This document shows positions 8,840 to 18,669 of a stretch of 64,000 nt of DNA, piece by piece; positions within the stretch are counted from its first letter, which is position 1, and each line of letters begins with the position of its first letter. The DNA comes from Chthonobacter albigriseus (GTDB lineage Bacteria > Pseudomonadota > Alphaproteobacteria > Rhizobiales > Pleomorphomonadaceae), in contig NZ_JACDIT010000001.1 of the NCBI RefSeq assembly GCF_013839445.1, positions 1,715,935 through 1,779,934 on the forward strand, read 5' to 3'. The notes under the pieces were generated by a model. That model did not search any database, was not told where the DNA came from, and worked only from the letters and a program-made list of their open reading frames with translations. The translations under genes and the position numbers were made by a program.

Positions 8840-10402
8840 TCATTTCTTCTTCGGCCCCTTGCCGAAACCGGGCAGGCCGGGGAGCTTGGGCAGACCGCCG
8901 AGCCCGCCGAGGCCAGGCGGCAGGCCCATGCCGGGCGGAAGGCCCTTCGGCATTCCGGGCGGCAAGCCTCCGGGGGCGCCGCCGCCGCCCATCCCCATGT
9001 CGCGGGCCATCTTCTCCAGCTGCTGCGGGTCCATCTTGGAAAGGTCGGGCATGCCGGCGCCGCCGCCCAGCATCTTGCCGAGCCCGCCGAGCATGCCGCC
9101 CTTCTGCTTGCCCATGGCCTTCATCATGTCGGCCATCTGCCGGTGCATCTTCAGCACCTTGTTGACGTCCGACACGTCCGTGCCGGAGCCGGCCGCGATC
9201 CGCTTGCGCCGCTTGGCGTCGAGCAGCGCCGGCTTGGCGCGCTCCTTCTTGGTCATCGACTGGATGACCGCGATCTGCCGCTTCAGGAACCTGTCGTCGA
9301 GGCCGGCCGCGGCCATCTGGTTCTTCATCTTCCCCATGCCCGGCATCAGGCCCATGATGCCGCCCATGCCGCCGAGCTTCTGCATCTGCTGCAGCTGATC
9401 GCGGAGGTCGTCCAGGTCGAACTCGCCCTTGCCGAGCCGGGCGGCCATCTTCGCCGCCTTCTCGGCGTCGATGTTGGCGGCCGCCTTCTCCACCAGGGCG
9501 ACGATGTCGCCCATGCCGAGGATCCGGTCGGCGATGCGCGAGGGGTGGAAGTCCTCCAGCGCGTCCGCCTTCTCGCCGACGCCCATCAGCTTGATCGGCT
9601 TGCCGGTGACCGCGCGCATGGAGAGCGCCGCGCCGCCGCGTCCGTCGCCGTCCACGCGGGTGAGCACGATGCCGGTGATGCCGATCCGCTCGTCGAAGGC
9701 GCGAGCGGTGACCACCGCGTCCTGGCCGGTCAGCGCGTCGGCGACGAGCAGCACCTCGTGCGGCTCGGTCACGCGCTTCACCTCGGCCGCCTCGCCCATC
9801 AGCCCTTCGTCCACGGTAACGCGGCCGGCGGTGTCGAGGATGACGACGTCGTAGCCGCCGAGCCTGGCGGCCGTCATGGCGCGCCGGGCGATCTCCACGG
9901 CGGACTGGCCGGCGACGATCGGCAGCGTGTCGACGTCGTTCTGCTCGCCGAGGATCTTGAGCTGCTCCATCGCGGCCGGACGGCGCGTGTCGAGCGAGGC
10001 CATCAGGACCTTCTTGCGCTCGCGCTCCTTGAGGCGGCGGGCGATCTTGGCGGTGGTGGTCGTCTTGCCCGAGCCCTGCAGGCCGACCATCAGGATCGGC
10101 ACCGGGGCGACCGCATGAAGGTCGATCGGCTTGGCGTCGGACCCCAGCATCTCCACGAGCTGGTCGTGGACGATCTTGACGACCATCTGGCCGGGCGTGA
10201 CCGACTTCACCACGTCGGCGCCGACCGCGCGCGCCTTGACCTTGTCGGTGAAGGACTTCACCACGTCGAGCGCGACGTCGGCTTCAAGAAGCGCCCGGCG
10301 CACCTCGCGCATGGCTTCCGACACGTCGGCCTCCGACAGCGCACCCCGTCGGGTGAGCTTGTCGAAGATGCCGGAGAGGCGTTCGGAAAGGCTTTCGAAC
10401 AT
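8840..10402 (-). CDS. ffh: Signal recognition particle protein Ffh
   Basis: 520 residues. Ffh is the GTPase that binds 4.5S RNA and delivers nascent membrane proteins to FtsY. The N domain starts MFESLSERLSGIF. The G domain has the P-loop VGLQGSGKTTTTAK, then LDTRRPAAMEQL, ILDTAGR and LTRVDGDGRGGA. The Met-rich M domain follows (GLMPGMGKMK, MHRQMADMMKAMGKQ). The last 60 residues are an unusually long Gly/Pro/Leu/Met-rich tail ending in GKGPKKK. ATG at 10402 is the standard Ffh start; longer frames are not Ffh-like. Confidence 0.97.
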   Translation of the reverse strand: MFESLSERLSGIFDKLTRRGALSEADVSEAMREVRRALLEADVALDVVKSFTDKVKARAVGADVVKSVTPGQMVVKIVHDQLVEMLGSDAKPIDLHAVAPVPILMVGLQGSGKTTTTAKIARRLKERERKKVLMASLDTRRPAAMEQLKILGEQNDVDTLPIVAGQSAVEIARRAMTAARLGGYDVVILDTAGRVTVDEGLMGEAAEVKRVTEPHEVLLVADALTGQDAVVTARAFDERIGITGIVLTRVDGDGRGGAALSMRAVTGKPIKLMGVGEKADALEDFHPSRIADRILGMGDIVALVEKAAANIDAEKAAKMAARLGKGEFDLDDLRDQLQQMQKLGGMGGIMGLMPGMGKMKNQMAAAGLDDRFLKRQIAVIQSMTKKERAKPALLDAKRRKRIAAGSGTDVSDVNKVLKMHRQMADMMKAMGKQKGGMLGGLGKMLGGGAGMPDLSKMDPQQLEKMARDMGMGGGGAPGGLPPGMPKGLPPGMGLPPGLGGLGGLPKLPGLPGFGKGPKKK

Positions 10403-10643
10403 CGGCCAGGGTCTCGTCTGATGAGAGGGAAGGATCCCGCCCATGTGGTCACGGTCGACCCAGAACCCAAGCGCGAAACGCACCCGCGGGCGCAACGCGC
10501 TGGCGGATGGTGACCTCCGGGCTCTCGTGGCCCGGTCGGCGGCTCGCGTCTGAAGACGGCCGTGAATGGCCGGTGCGATAACCGCCCCACGGTGGAAAGT
10601 CAAGAAAAAGCCGGCAGCCGCGCGTCAGCGGCCGCGCCCCGGC

Positions 10644-11663
10644 TCAGCTGCCGCCGCCGCGCACGCTGGTCGGGTTCGTGCCGAACCGCCGCCGGAACGC
10701 CCTGTTGAAGGTGGTCACGTCGCGGAAGCCGACGGCATAGGCGATCTCCGCGACGGTCGCCGGCGCGAACGGGCTCGACAGCAGCGCGTAGGCGCGCGAG
10801 AGCCTGAGATCGCGCAGGCTGTCGGAGAAGCAGGTGCCTTCCTCGTGCAGCAGGATCTGCAGCGAGCGCACCGACAGCCCCGCCTGCCGCGCGGCCGTTT
10901 CCAGGTCGAGGTCGGGATCGGTGTGGCGCGCTTCGAGCGTCTCCCGGATGCGGGCGAGCCGGCCCTCCCGCACCCCGCCCCGCGCGTCGCCCTGCTCGAT
11001 CGCGCTGAGGCTCGGCTGGATGCTGGCAGCGACGAGGTCGACAAGGTGGCTCGCCACCATCGGCCGCAGCGCCGGCGGCAGCGTGTCTTCGCGGCGCAGC
11101 TGGTCGAGATAGGCGCGAAGCAGCCGCAAGCCCGGCGTCCGGCGCGCCAGGATCATGCCGCCGAGGCGGTCCGGCTCCAGGCCCCGCGCCGCCAGCAACG
11201 CCTTCGGCAGCCGCAGTCCGACGAACGAGCCGCCGGTGGGGGTGGCCAGCAGGCTCGGCCGGTCGGTCACCAGCGTGACCGCCGCGCCGGTGTCGATCTC
11301 GTAGCGGATGCCGTTCTGCTCCGCCGCGAAGGTGCCGTCCAGCACGCAGGACACCGTCACCTCGTCGTCCTGCGCCTGGACGAGGTCTTCGCCGCGGATC
11401 ATGCAGAGCGGGCTGAGGTTGTAGAAGGCGGCCACCACCTGCTGGTCCATGATGACGCCGACCCGCGCCACGAACCGCCCGGCGGCGAGCGGTTCCACGT
11501 CGACCGGCAGCACGAGTTCGGAGAAACGCCGGCGCCAGGCGTCGACGGCGATCCTGTCCGACAGGGCGCCGCTTCCGACCACGTCGATGCGCTGGAAGGC
11601 GACCCTTCCGGCCACGCTCGGGATACCGGGTTGCATGCGAACCTCGCATTGAATCCGGGCCAT
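10644..11663 (-). CDS. AraC-family transcriptional regulator
   Basis: 339 residues. The N-terminal 220 or so residues form a cupin-like ligand/oligomerisation region (AraC-binding-like domain 2 type, with FSELVLPVDVEPLAAGRFVARV). The C-terminal about 100 residues are a double helix-turn-helix of the AraC/XylS type with the signature VAEIAYAVGFRDVTTFNRAFRRRF. It is divergent from a LuxR regulator and lies 1.3 kb from the sugar ABC operon, which it may control. ATG at 11663 is chosen; a second ATG nine codons downstream is also possible. Confidence 0.88.
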   Translation of the reverse strand: MARIQCEVRMQPGIPSVAGRVAFQRIDVVGSGALSDRIAVDAWRRRFSELVLPVDVEPLAAGRFVARVGVIMDQQVVAAFYNLSPLCMIRGEDLVQAQDDEVTVSCVLDGTFAAEQNGIRYEIDTGAAVTLVTDRPSLLATPTGGSFVGLRLPKALLAARGLEPDRLGGMILARRTPGLRLLRAYLDQLRREDTLPPALRPMVASHLVDLVAASIQPSLSAIEQGDARGGVREGRLARIRETLEARHTDPDLDLETAARQAGLSVRSLQILLHEEGTCFSDSLRDLRLSRAYALLSSPFAPATVAEIAYAVGFRDVTTFNRAFRRRFGTNPTSVRGGGS

Positions 11664-11824
11664 GACGCTCCGCGATTCTGCGTATCGTGCAAAGTGCTTC
11701 TGCGCGCAGTGCCGAGACCAACACTGCCCGGAATGGTACCGTGAAGCAAGCTCACAACCGTTTGTCCTTGTCCCGTCGGCCGCAGCACCGCCGCCGGATC
11801 GCGAGCCTTGGCACCGGAGACGGC

Positions 11825-12931
11825 ATGGCATCGTCGCGTCATCCCTCGCATCAGGCGAGCCTGAGCCTGGTGGAAGGCATCTACGACTGCGTCTTCGAAC
11901 CCGACCGCTGGGGTTCGCAGCTGCAGCGCCTGTGCGCCAGCACCGGCGCGGAAGCCGCTACGCTCGTCATGCACGAACTCGGCACGCGGTCGGCCATGCT
12001 GCCGCACCGCGCCTGCACCGATCCGTCCCTGGCGCTGTCCTACATCAACCGCTATGCCCGGATGAACCCGCACCTGGAGGCGGTGCGCAACCGCTCGGCC
12101 ATCGGCGAGATCACCACCAGCCACCAGGTGCTCGGGGCCGACGCCTTCCGCCGGTCCCGCTTCTTCCAGGAATGGTGCGAGCCGGCCGGCATCGGCGACC
12201 TCGCCATCGCCGTCATCATGCGCAGCCCGACCCATGTCGGCACCGTGGGCTTTGCCCGGGGCACGTCGGCGAGCGCCTTCGATCCGGCCGCGATCGACCA
12301 CCTCGGCACCATCGTTCCGCATCTCGCCCGGGCTGCCCGGCTTGGCGCCCTTGTCCAGGAGGAGCGCACCGCCAACCGCGCCTTCACCGCCGTGGTCGAG
12401 CAGCTTACGGTCGCCGCCATCGTGGTCGACCGGTCGGGACGGGTCGTCCGGGCCAACGCCGCCGGCGACGAGCTGATGAGCGAGGGGGCAGTGATCCTCT
12501 CCCGCGAACGCCGCCTCCGCTTCGTCGACGCCGCGGCCGAACAGGCCTTCCACCGCGCGCTGACCCAGACCGAGCGCGTCCCGGCCTTCATCGGCGCCGA
12601 GGACAGCGAGGGCTCGCGCCGCCTGGTGACCGTGCTCCCGCCGGCGGATGCGGCCGACGGGCACGCGGTGGTACTGATTGGCCGCCCGCAGGAGGCGCTC
12701 GGCGGTGCGTCGCGCGTGCTGATGGACTACTACAGCCTCACCCCCGCGGAATACCGCGTGCTCGCCGCCATGATCGAGGGCCTCTCGCCCAACGAGGTGG
12801 CCGAGCGTCTCAACCTGGCGATCGCCACCGTCCGCACCCACATCCGCCGCGTCCTGGAGAAGACCGGAACCAGCCGGCAGGCCGACCTGATGTGCGAGGT
12901 CGCGCGTGCCCTGCCTCCGATCCGCATCTGA
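11825..12931 (+). CDS. LuxR-type helix-turn-helix transcriptional regulator
   Basis: 368 residues. The C-terminal DNA-binding domain starts at LTPAEYRVLAAMIEGLS and contains NEVAERLNLAIATVRTHI, the typical LuxR/NarL recognition helix. The N-terminal 200 residues resemble a degenerate GAF-like region, and residues of about 195-260 (VVDRSGRVVRANAAGDEL) look PAS-like, so it probably senses a small ligand rather than a phosphoryl group. ATG at 11825 has GGAGA about 7 bp upstream. It converges with the SMP-30/ABC operon, with only 17 bp between stops. Confidence 0.85.
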   Translation: MASSRHPSHQASLSLVEGIYDCVFEPDRWGSQLQRLCASTGAEAATLVMHELGTRSAMLPHRACTDPSLALSYINRYARMNPHLEAVRNRSAIGEITTSHQVLGADAFRRSRFFQEWCEPAGIGDLAIAVIMRSPTHVGTVGFARGTSASAFDPAAIDHLGTIVPHLARAARLGALVQEERTANRAFTAVVEQLTVAAIVVDRSGRVVRANAAGDELMSEGAVILSRERRLRFVDAAAEQAFHRALTQTERVPAFIGAEDSEGSRRLVTVLPPADAADGHAVVLIGRPQEALGGASRVLMDYYSLTPAEYRVLAAMIEGLSPNEVAERLNLAIATVRTHIRRVLEKTGTSRQADLMCEVARALPPIRI

Positions 12932-12948
12932 TCGGGACGGGCCTCCGG

Positions 12949-13863
12949 TCAGGGCCGCTGCGCGCCGGTCGCCGCGACGAACACCGCCCAGAGGTTCTTG
13001 TTGCCGGTGATGAACAGTCGGTTCCTCGCCGGTCCGCCGAAGGTGACGTTGGCAATCGGCCCGGGCAGCCGGATCTTGCCCAGAAGCTCTCCCGCCGGCG
13101 AGAAGCAGTGGACGCCGTCGCCCGCGCTCGTCCAGATGTTGCCGCCCGTGTCGACCCGGAAGCCGTCCGGCAGGCCGGCGTCGATCACCGCGTGGACCCG
13201 CCCGTTCTGCAGACGCCCGTCGGCGGTGACGTCGAACGCCCTGATGTGCCGGGGCGCCTCCGGATCGTGGCTCGCGCCGGAATCGGCGACGTAGAGGATG
13301 CTCTCGTCGGGCGAGAAGGCGAGCCCGTTCGGCTGCAGGAAGTCGGTGACCACCGCACGGATCTCGCCCGTCCGGCCGTCGACCCGGTAGACGTTGCGGG
13401 TGGGTTGCTCCTGATCGGCCTTGAAGCCTTCGTAGTCCGACATGATCCCGTAGGTCGGATCGGTGAACCAGATGGAGTCATCCGATGCGACCACCACGTC
13501 GTTGGGCGAGTTGAGCCTGCGGCCCTCGTAGCGGTCGGCGATGACGGTGATCGACCCGTCGGTCTCGGTCCGGGTCACCCGGCGCCCGCCGTGCTCGCAG
13601 GTGACGAGCCGGCCCTGCCGGTCGCGCGTGTTGCCGTTGGCGAAGTTGGAATCCGACCGGAACACCGACACCCCGAGGTCCGGCACGAAGCGCAGCGTCC
13701 GCCGGTTGGGGATGTCGTTGAAGAGCAGCATGTTGAGGTCCGCGAACCACACCGGCCCCTCCGCCCAGCGGCATCCGGAATAGAGCAGGTCCGGCTCCGT
13801 GTGGGGGACGATGAGGGTGAGGAACCGCTTGTCCACCACCTCGAACAGCGTGTCGGTCCGCAT
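12949..13863 (-). CDS. SMP-30/gluconolactonase-family protein
   Basis: 304 residues with the six-bladed beta-propeller pattern of the SMP-30/GNL/LRE family, which hydrolyses sugar lactones to aldonic acids with a divalent metal. Seen are EGPVWFADLNMLLFNDIPN (metal Glu in EGP), the segment LNSPNDVVV with the metal-binding Asn, and FLQPNGLAFSPDESILYVAD (NGLAFSPD is a family hallmark). It is the last gene of the ABC sugar transport operon, 26 bp after a permease. This suggests the imported sugar is oxidised to a lactone and opened here. Confidence 0.9.
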   Translation of the reverse strand: MRTDTLFEVVDKRFLTLIVPHTEPDLLYSGCRWAEGPVWFADLNMLLFNDIPNRRTLRFVPDLGVSVFRSDSNFANGNTRDRQGRLVTCEHGGRRVTRTETDGSITVIADRYEGRRLNSPNDVVVASDDSIWFTDPTYGIMSDYEGFKADQEQPTRNVYRVDGRTGEIRAVVTDFLQPNGLAFSPDESILYVADSGASHDPEAPRHIRAFDVTADGRLQNGRVHAVIDAGLPDGFRVDTGGNIWTSAGDGVHCFSPAGELLGKIRLPGPIANVTFGGPARNRLFITGNKNLWAVFVAATGAQRP

Positions 13864-13889
13864 GGCGCCCATCCTTTGCTTCTGTCCGT

Positions 13890-14864
13890 TCAGCCCCGGC
13901 CGGACGACTTCCCGCCCGCGATGGTGATCACCGCGATGATGATGACCCCGGTCGCGACCAGCCGGACGCCGGCCCCGACGCCGAACGTGTTCAGCATCGT
14001 CACCAGGAGATACATGAACAGCGACGCGCCCCAGATCCCCGGCACGTTGCTGTCGCCGCCCGCGACCGACGACCCGCCGATCACCACCACCGCGATCGAG
14101 GCGAGGAGGTACTCCTCCCCCATGTTGAGCGACGCGCCGCCGGAGAAGGCCGCAAGCATCGCCCCGCAAAGGCCGGCGAGCGCGGCCGAGAGCACGTAGG
14201 TGAGAAACCGTGTCCGCCCCACCGAGATGCCGGCGAGTTCCGCCGCCCGCGGGTTCTGCCCGACCGCTGTGACCGCCCGCCCGTAGAGGGTGCGGTTGAG
14301 CACGAAGGCGAGGCCCACCGACAGCGCAAGCACGAACAGGGCGAGCAGGGGCACGCTGAGGATGTGCGCCTGCACGAGATCGGTGAGTAGCGGCGGCGGC
14401 TTGATCTTGAGGCCGCGCCCGTAGGCGATCGCGATCGACTGGATGATGAAGCTCGCCGACAGGGTGGCGATGATCGGCGGGATCTGCAGCGTGCGGATCA
14501 GGATGTAGTTGAAGCAGCCGATCGCCACCCCGCAAAGGACCGCCGCCACCAGCCCGGCGAGGATCATCCCGTTCGAGCCGTCCATCAGGATCATCGCCAG
14601 CGCGCCGGAAAGCGCGATATTGGCCGGGATCGAAAGGTCGACGTTGCCGGGGCCCGTGGTGATCACGAACATCTGGCCGACGCCGACGATGACGAAGAAG
14701 GACGAGAAGGTGAGCGCGACGGAGAGGATCTCCCCGGCGCCCTTGCCGCCGGTGAAGACGATGGTCGCGACCCAGACCGCCAGCGCCCCGATGAAGCTCC
14801 AGATCCAGGGCCGCGTCGCGAAACGCGCGAGCGGCGAGCGGGTGGGCGCTGCGACCGTGTTCAT
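13890..14864 (-). CDS. ABC sugar transporter permease (RbsC type)
   Basis: 324 residues, eight to ten hydrophobic helices, of the BPD_transp_2 family that carries ribose, xylose and related sugars inward. The family motif TTGPGNVDLSIPANIALSGAL is close to the canonical GGIDLSVG-type region, and GRAVTAVGQNPRAAELAGISV is the cytoplasmic EAA-like coupling loop. Its ATG overlaps the stop of the preceding permease (ATGA), so the two are coupled and probably form a heterodimer in the membrane. Confidence 0.93.
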   Translation of the reverse strand: MNTVAAPTRSPLARFATRPWIWSFIGALAVWVATIVFTGGKGAGEILSVALTFSSFFVIVGVGQMFVITTGPGNVDLSIPANIALSGALAMILMDGSNGMILAGLVAAVLCGVAIGCFNYILIRTLQIPPIIATLSASFIIQSIAIAYGRGLKIKPPPLLTDLVQAHILSVPLLALFVLALSVGLAFVLNRTLYGRAVTAVGQNPRAAELAGISVGRTRFLTYVLSAALAGLCGAMLAAFSGGASLNMGEEYLLASIAVVVIGGSSVAGGDSNVPGIWGASLFMYLLVTMLNTFGVGAGVRLVATGVIIIAVITIAGGKSSGRG

Positions 14865-15802
14865 GCGGCGCGCGCCTCGGCGCGGTTGACCAGCGTCCTG
14901 AGCGCCAGCACGACGATCAGGATCGCGCCTTGCGCCCCGATCTGCCAGTCCGGCGAGATCTGCATGAAGGAGAGCAGCGACCCGGCGAGCGCCAGCGTCA
15001 GCGCGCCGAGCACCGCGCCGATCGGCGACACCCGCCCGCCGACGAACTCGCCGCCGCCGAGGATCACGCCGGCGATCGACAGGAGCGTGTAGCGCAGCGC
15101 GATGTTGGCGTCCGCCGACGTGGTCATGCCGACCAGCGACAGCCCGGCCAGCACGCCGAAGCAGCCGGCGAGCGCGAACATCGTGACCTTGGTGCGCAGC
15201 AGCGACCAGCCCGCCCGCGCGATCGCCTGCGGGTTGCCGCCCGAGCCGCGGAGAACGGCGCCTGCCGCCGACTTCATCAACCCGGCGTGGACGATCAGCG
15301 CCAGCGCGATGCTGGCCAGGATCGCGAACGGGATCAGCGGCGTCTTGAACTTGACGATGGCGATCAGCCAGGCCGGCGCTGTGCCGCCCGGCGTCGGCAG
15401 GAGCAGCACCGAGCAGCCGAGCCAGACGAAGGACATGCCGAGCGTCACCACGATTGACGGGAGGTTGCGCAGGTGGATGAGCGCCCCGACCGCCGCATAG
15501 ACGCCGACGCAGCCGACGAGCACCGCCACCCCGAGCAGCGGCGTGTCGTTGAGGAAGGTCGCACCGACGCAGGCGCAGAAGCTGACGAAGCTGCCGATCG
15601 AAAGATCGAGGTCGTTGACCGTGATCACGCAGAGCTGCGCCATCGTCGCGAAGGCGATCGGCAGCGCCAGATTGAGCATCAGGTTGAGCCCGAAGTAGCT
15701 CATCGCCCGGGGCTGGATGACGAAGATGGCGACCAGCAGCACCGCCATCGACAAGGCCGGCAGCAGCGCGCGGATGACGCGGGGGGAGACGAACCGGGTC
15801 AC
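14861..15802 (-). CDS. ABC sugar transporter permease (RbsC type)
   Basis: 313 residues with about nine hydrophobic helices. [18 protein letters not shown] matches the conserved transmembrane motif of ribose-type permeases, and [16 protein letters not shown] is the coupling loop to the ATPase. It starts with GTG at 15802, inside the stop of the ATPase gene (GTGA overlap), and ends overlapping the next permease. The GTG start is inferred from the coupling pattern and from where similarity to permeases begins ([18 protein letters not shown]). Confidence 0.92.
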   Translation of the reverse strand: MTRFVSPRVIRALLPALSMAVLLVAIFVIQPRAMSYFGLNLMLNLALPIAFATMAQLCVITVNDLDLSIGSFVSFCACVGATFLNDTPLLGVAVLVGCVGVYAAVGALIHLRNLPSIVVTLGMSFVWLGCSVLLLPTPGGTAPAWLIAIVKFKTPLIPFAILASIALALIVHAGLMKSAAGAVLRGSGGNPQAIARAGWSLLRTKVTMFALAGCFGVLAGLSLVGMTTSADANIALRYTLLSIAGVILGGGEFVGGRVSPIGAVLGALTLALAGSLLSFMQISPDWQIGAQGAILIVVLALRTLVNRAEARAA

Positions 15803-17262
15803 GAGGCCTCCGCGATCTCGAAGGAAGACTGCAGCACCTTTTCCTCGGTCAGCTCGGCGCGCGAGAGGTCGGCCACCACAGCGCCGGAGCGGAACACGTA
15901 GACGTGGTCGCAGTGCTTCAACTCGTCGAGCTCGGTGGTGTACCAGACGAAGCTGCGGCCGCGCTCGGCCTCCGCCTTCACGATGGCGTAGACCTCCTGC
16001 TTGGTGCCGATGTCGACGCCGCGCATGGGATCGTCCATCAGCACGATTTCCGCCTCCGAGCCGAGCGCCCGAGCGAACAGCACCTTCTGCTGGTTGCCGC
16101 CCGAAAGCGACAGGATGGGGTTGGCGAGATCCGGCGTCCGGATACCGATCTTCTGCTTCCAGGCGGCCGCCAGCGCGGCCTCCCCGGCGCGGTTGATGAC
16201 GCCGAAGCGGGCAAGCCGCGCGCCGGACGAGATGATCGCGTTCTCCGCGATCGACCACAGCGGAAACACCCCGTCGGTCTGCCGATCGCCGGCCACAAAG
16301 GCGACGCTGCCCTGGACGGCGTTCGACCCGCCCCGGGCGGCGCGGAAGATCGCCCGCAGCGTCGCCGTCTGGCCGTGCCCGGCAAGGCCCGCGAGGCCGA
16401 CGATCTCGCCCCGGTGGACGGTGAGACGACGGCTGTCGCGCTGCCGCTCGGGCCGGATCTCCACGATCGGCGTCCCGGACCCGCGCTTGGAGGCGCCGCC
16501 GGCCCCGTGCTTCTCCTCCACCGCCACGCTGCCCATGGCGGCGACGAGGCTGCCGTGGCTGTGCGCGGCCGCCGGCCGCGCGTCCACCACGCGCCCGTCG
16601 CGCATCACCACCACGCGGTCGGCGGTGGAGAGGATCTCGTTGAGGAGGTGGGAAATGAGGATGACGCTGCCGCCCGCCGAGATGAAGCGCCGGACGAAGG
16701 CGAGCAACTGCGCCGAGACGATGCTGTCGAGCGACGACGTCGGCTCGTCGAGGATGACGAGGTCGAGCCGCCCGTCGCTGACCGAGAAGGCCCGCGCGAT
16801 CTCCACCATCTGGCGCCGGCCGAGGCTGAGGTCGCCGACGATGTCGCCGGCGGTGATGCCGTGGCCGGGAAAGATCTCGTCGAGCTTGCCGACGATCAGC
16901 GCGCCGGCCCGGCGACGCCAGCCGAACCCGCGGATCGAGGGATGCAGGATGCGCGCATTCTCCGCCACGCTGAGGTTGGGGCAGAGCGACAGCTCCTGGA
17001 ACACGCAGCGCACGCCGTTGGCCTGGGCGACGCCCACCGAGTAGGCCGCCGTCAGGTCGCGCCCGTGCACCACCAGGCTGCCCGAGCCGGGCTGCAGCGT
17101 GCCGGCCAGGATCTGCATCAGCGTCGACTTGCCCGCGCCGTTGTGGCCGACGAGGCCGAGGCATTCGCCGGCGACGACGTCCAGGTCGACGCCCGCGAGG
17201 GCGCGGACGGCGCCGAAGCTGCGCTCCACATGGCTGAGGCGGACGATGCTGTCGGTCGTCAA
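15799..17262 (-). CDS. ABC sugar transporter ATP-binding protein (double NBD, RbsA type)
   Basis: About 487 residues with two nucleotide-binding domains. The first has Walker [10 protein letters not shown], signature LSLGRRQ and Walker [11 protein letters not shown]. The second has signature LSGGNQQKV and Walker [13 protein letters not shown] but a degenerate Walker A ([11 protein letters not shown]), as in other RbsA-type proteins. The start is uncertain: TTG at 17262 is used here, giving the normal beginning before [18 protein letters not shown] at 17316 would place the start inside a strong stem-loop. It follows the binding-protein gene and is coupled to the permeases. Confidence 0.9.
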   Translation of the reverse strand: MTTDSIVRLSHVERSFGAVRALAGVDLDVVAGECLGLVGHNGAGKSTLMQILAGTLQPGSGSLVVHGRDLTAAYSVGVAQANGVRCVFQELSLCPNLSVAENARILHPSIRGFGWRRRAGALIVGKLDEIFPGHGITAGDIVGDLSLGRRQMVEIARAFSVSDGRLDLVILDEPTSSLDSIVSAQLLAFVRRFISAGGSVILISHLLNEILSTADRVVVMRDGRVVDARPAAAHSHGSLVAAMGSVAVEEKHGAGGASKRGSGTPIVEIRPERQRDSRRLTVHRGEIVGLAGLAGHGQTATLRAIFRAARGGSNAVQGSVAFVAGDRQTDGVFPLWSIAENAIISSGARLARFGVINRAGEAALAAAWKQKIGIRTPDLANPILSLSGGNQQKVLFARALGSEAEIVLMDDPMRGVDIGTKQEVYAIVKAEAERGRSFVWYTTELDELKHCDHVYVFRSGAVVADLSRAELTEEKVLQSSFEIAEAS

Positions 17263-17291
17263 GGCGCGCCCGTCGGCTGGAATGGCAAAGG

Positions 17292-17326
17292 CGGCCGCCG
17301 GGCGGGAGGAACACACCCGGCGGCCG
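17292..17326 (-). terminator. Intercistronic stem-loop after the binding-protein gene
   Basis: A perfect 11-bp inverted repeat, CGGCCGCCGGG / CCCGGCGGCCG, with a 13-nt loop lies 20 bp after the binding-protein stop. No strong T-tract follows on the minus strand. It more likely stabilises the binding-protein mRNA or gives partial termination, so that more binding protein than membrane components is made. Confidence 0.6.
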
Positions 17327-17345
17327 TGCTGTCCGGCAAGGGAGG

Positions 17346-18359
17346 TTACTTGCCGGCGATCACCTTCTGGGCGTCTTCCAGCGAGTATTCCACGTTGGCG
17401 ACGCCGCCCTTCTCGGTGGTGGCGAGGTTGGCCTCAAGGGTGTCCTGGTCGATCCGGAGGAACGGAACGACGAGGTCCTTGGGGACCTCCTTGCCGTCGA
17501 GGATCTGCTGGGCGACCCAGAAGGCGAGCGTGGAAACGCCCGGCGCGATCGAGACCGACATCGTCTCGTAGCCGTTGGCGTCCTTCTGCTCCTTCCACCA
17601 CTGCAGCTCGTCCTGGCGGTTGCCCATGATGATCAGCGGCGTCGGCCGGCCGGCGGCCTTGAACGCCTCCGCGGCGCCGTAGCCGTCACCGCCCTGCGTC
17701 ACCACCGCGGCGATCTCCGGCAGGCTCGGCAGGATGCCGGCGACGGCCTTCTGGGCCACCTCCTGCGTCCAGTCGCCGTGCACGGAGCCGGCGATCTTGA
17801 ACTGGGTGTGCTTGGCGACGCCCTGCTCGATGCCCGCATGGATCTCGTCGTCGACGAACACGCCGGCAAGGCCGCGGATTTCCAGCAGATTGCCGCCCGC
17901 CGGGATCTTCTCGGCGAGGTAGTCGAGCTGGACGGCGCCCATCTGCTTGAAGTCGACGGCGATCCGCCAGGCGCAGGGCTCGTTCACCACGCCGTCGAAG
18001 GAGACGACGATGATGCCGGCGTCGCAGGCTTCCTTGACGGCGCCGTTGAGCGCGGTCGGCGAGGCGGCGTTGATGACGATCGCGTCGTAGCCCTGCAGGA
18101 TCAGGTTCTGGATCTGCGCGGCCTGCTCGGTCGCCTGGTTCTCGCCGGTGGTGAACGGATCGGCGGCGGCCACGACGCCGTCGGCGACGGCCTTCTTGGT
18201 CACCGTATCCCAGCTCTTCAGCATCGCCTGGCGCCAGGAGTTGCCGGCGTAGTTGTTGGAGAGCGCGATCTTTTTGCCCGACGTGTCCGCAAGGGCAGCG
18301 CCCGAGAGAAGGACGACGCCGATCGCGGTCGCCGTCAGCAGTGAGCTGATGCGTGTCAT
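17346..18359 (-). CDS. Periplasmic sugar-binding protein of the ABC importer
   Basis: 337 residues. The signal peptide is [18 protein letters not shown]...ALA with likely cleavage near residue 24. The mature part has the periplasmic binding protein 4 (RbsB-like) fold: [18 protein letters not shown] at the N-terminus, [20 protein letters not shown], then VVSFDGVV and [17 protein letters not shown]. It is the promoter-proximal gene of the transporter operon. The ligand is an unidentified sugar. Confidence 0.92.
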   Translation of the reverse strand: MTRISSLLTATAIGVVLLSGAALADTSGKKIALSNNYAGNSWRQAMLKSWDTVTKKAVADGVVAAADPFTTGENQATEQAAQIQNLILQGYDAIVINAASPTALNGAVKEACDAGIIVVSFDGVVNEPCAWRIAVDFKQMGAVQLDYLAEKIPAGGNLLEIRGLAGVFVDDEIHAGIEQGVAKHTQFKIAGSVHGDWTQEVAQKAVAGILPSLPEIAAVVTQGGDGYGAAEAFKAAGRPTPLIIMGNRQDELQWWKEQKDANGYETMSVSIAPGVSTLAFWVAQQILDGKEVPKDLVVPFLRIDQDTLEANLATTEKGGVANVEYSLEDAQKVIAGK

Positions 18360-18669
18360 TGTGTTTCCATCCCTGGTTCGCCGCGCTTGCCGGCGGCTTT
18401 CGTGTGTTGACCAGCACGAGGCTCGTTGGTCGCTCGCGCCGGACCGAAGCCGACCGCCCCCCATCGGTGACGGCCAGAGTCAATCGATTTAGAGATTAGG
18501 ATGGATCGGCCGTGCCGTCTCGGCTGATCTGTGCATAAGCTGGGGCGTCGGCACGCAACGAATTTGCGGGAACCCGCAACGGGAGATGCGGATCCCCGCC
18601 GCGAAGGCGCGGAAAGCACCGGGCTTTTGCCGCCGAGCCGGCGGATACTGGAGAAAGGTTCGAGCCGCC
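18360..18669. other. Divergent intergenic region between the sugar-binding protein and the sensor kinase
   Basis: About 310 bp without a convincing gene. It must hold the promoters of the leftward sugar transporter operon and of the rightward kinase/regulator pair. I could not pick out a confident -35/-10 pair or operator. Confidence 0.5.

Noticed and set aside
17262-17316. GTG start at 17316 for the ABC ATPase
   Set aside because: It lies at the edge of a stable stem-loop, has no ribosome-binding site, and the added residues lack similarity to RbsA-type N-termini. Not fully excluded.
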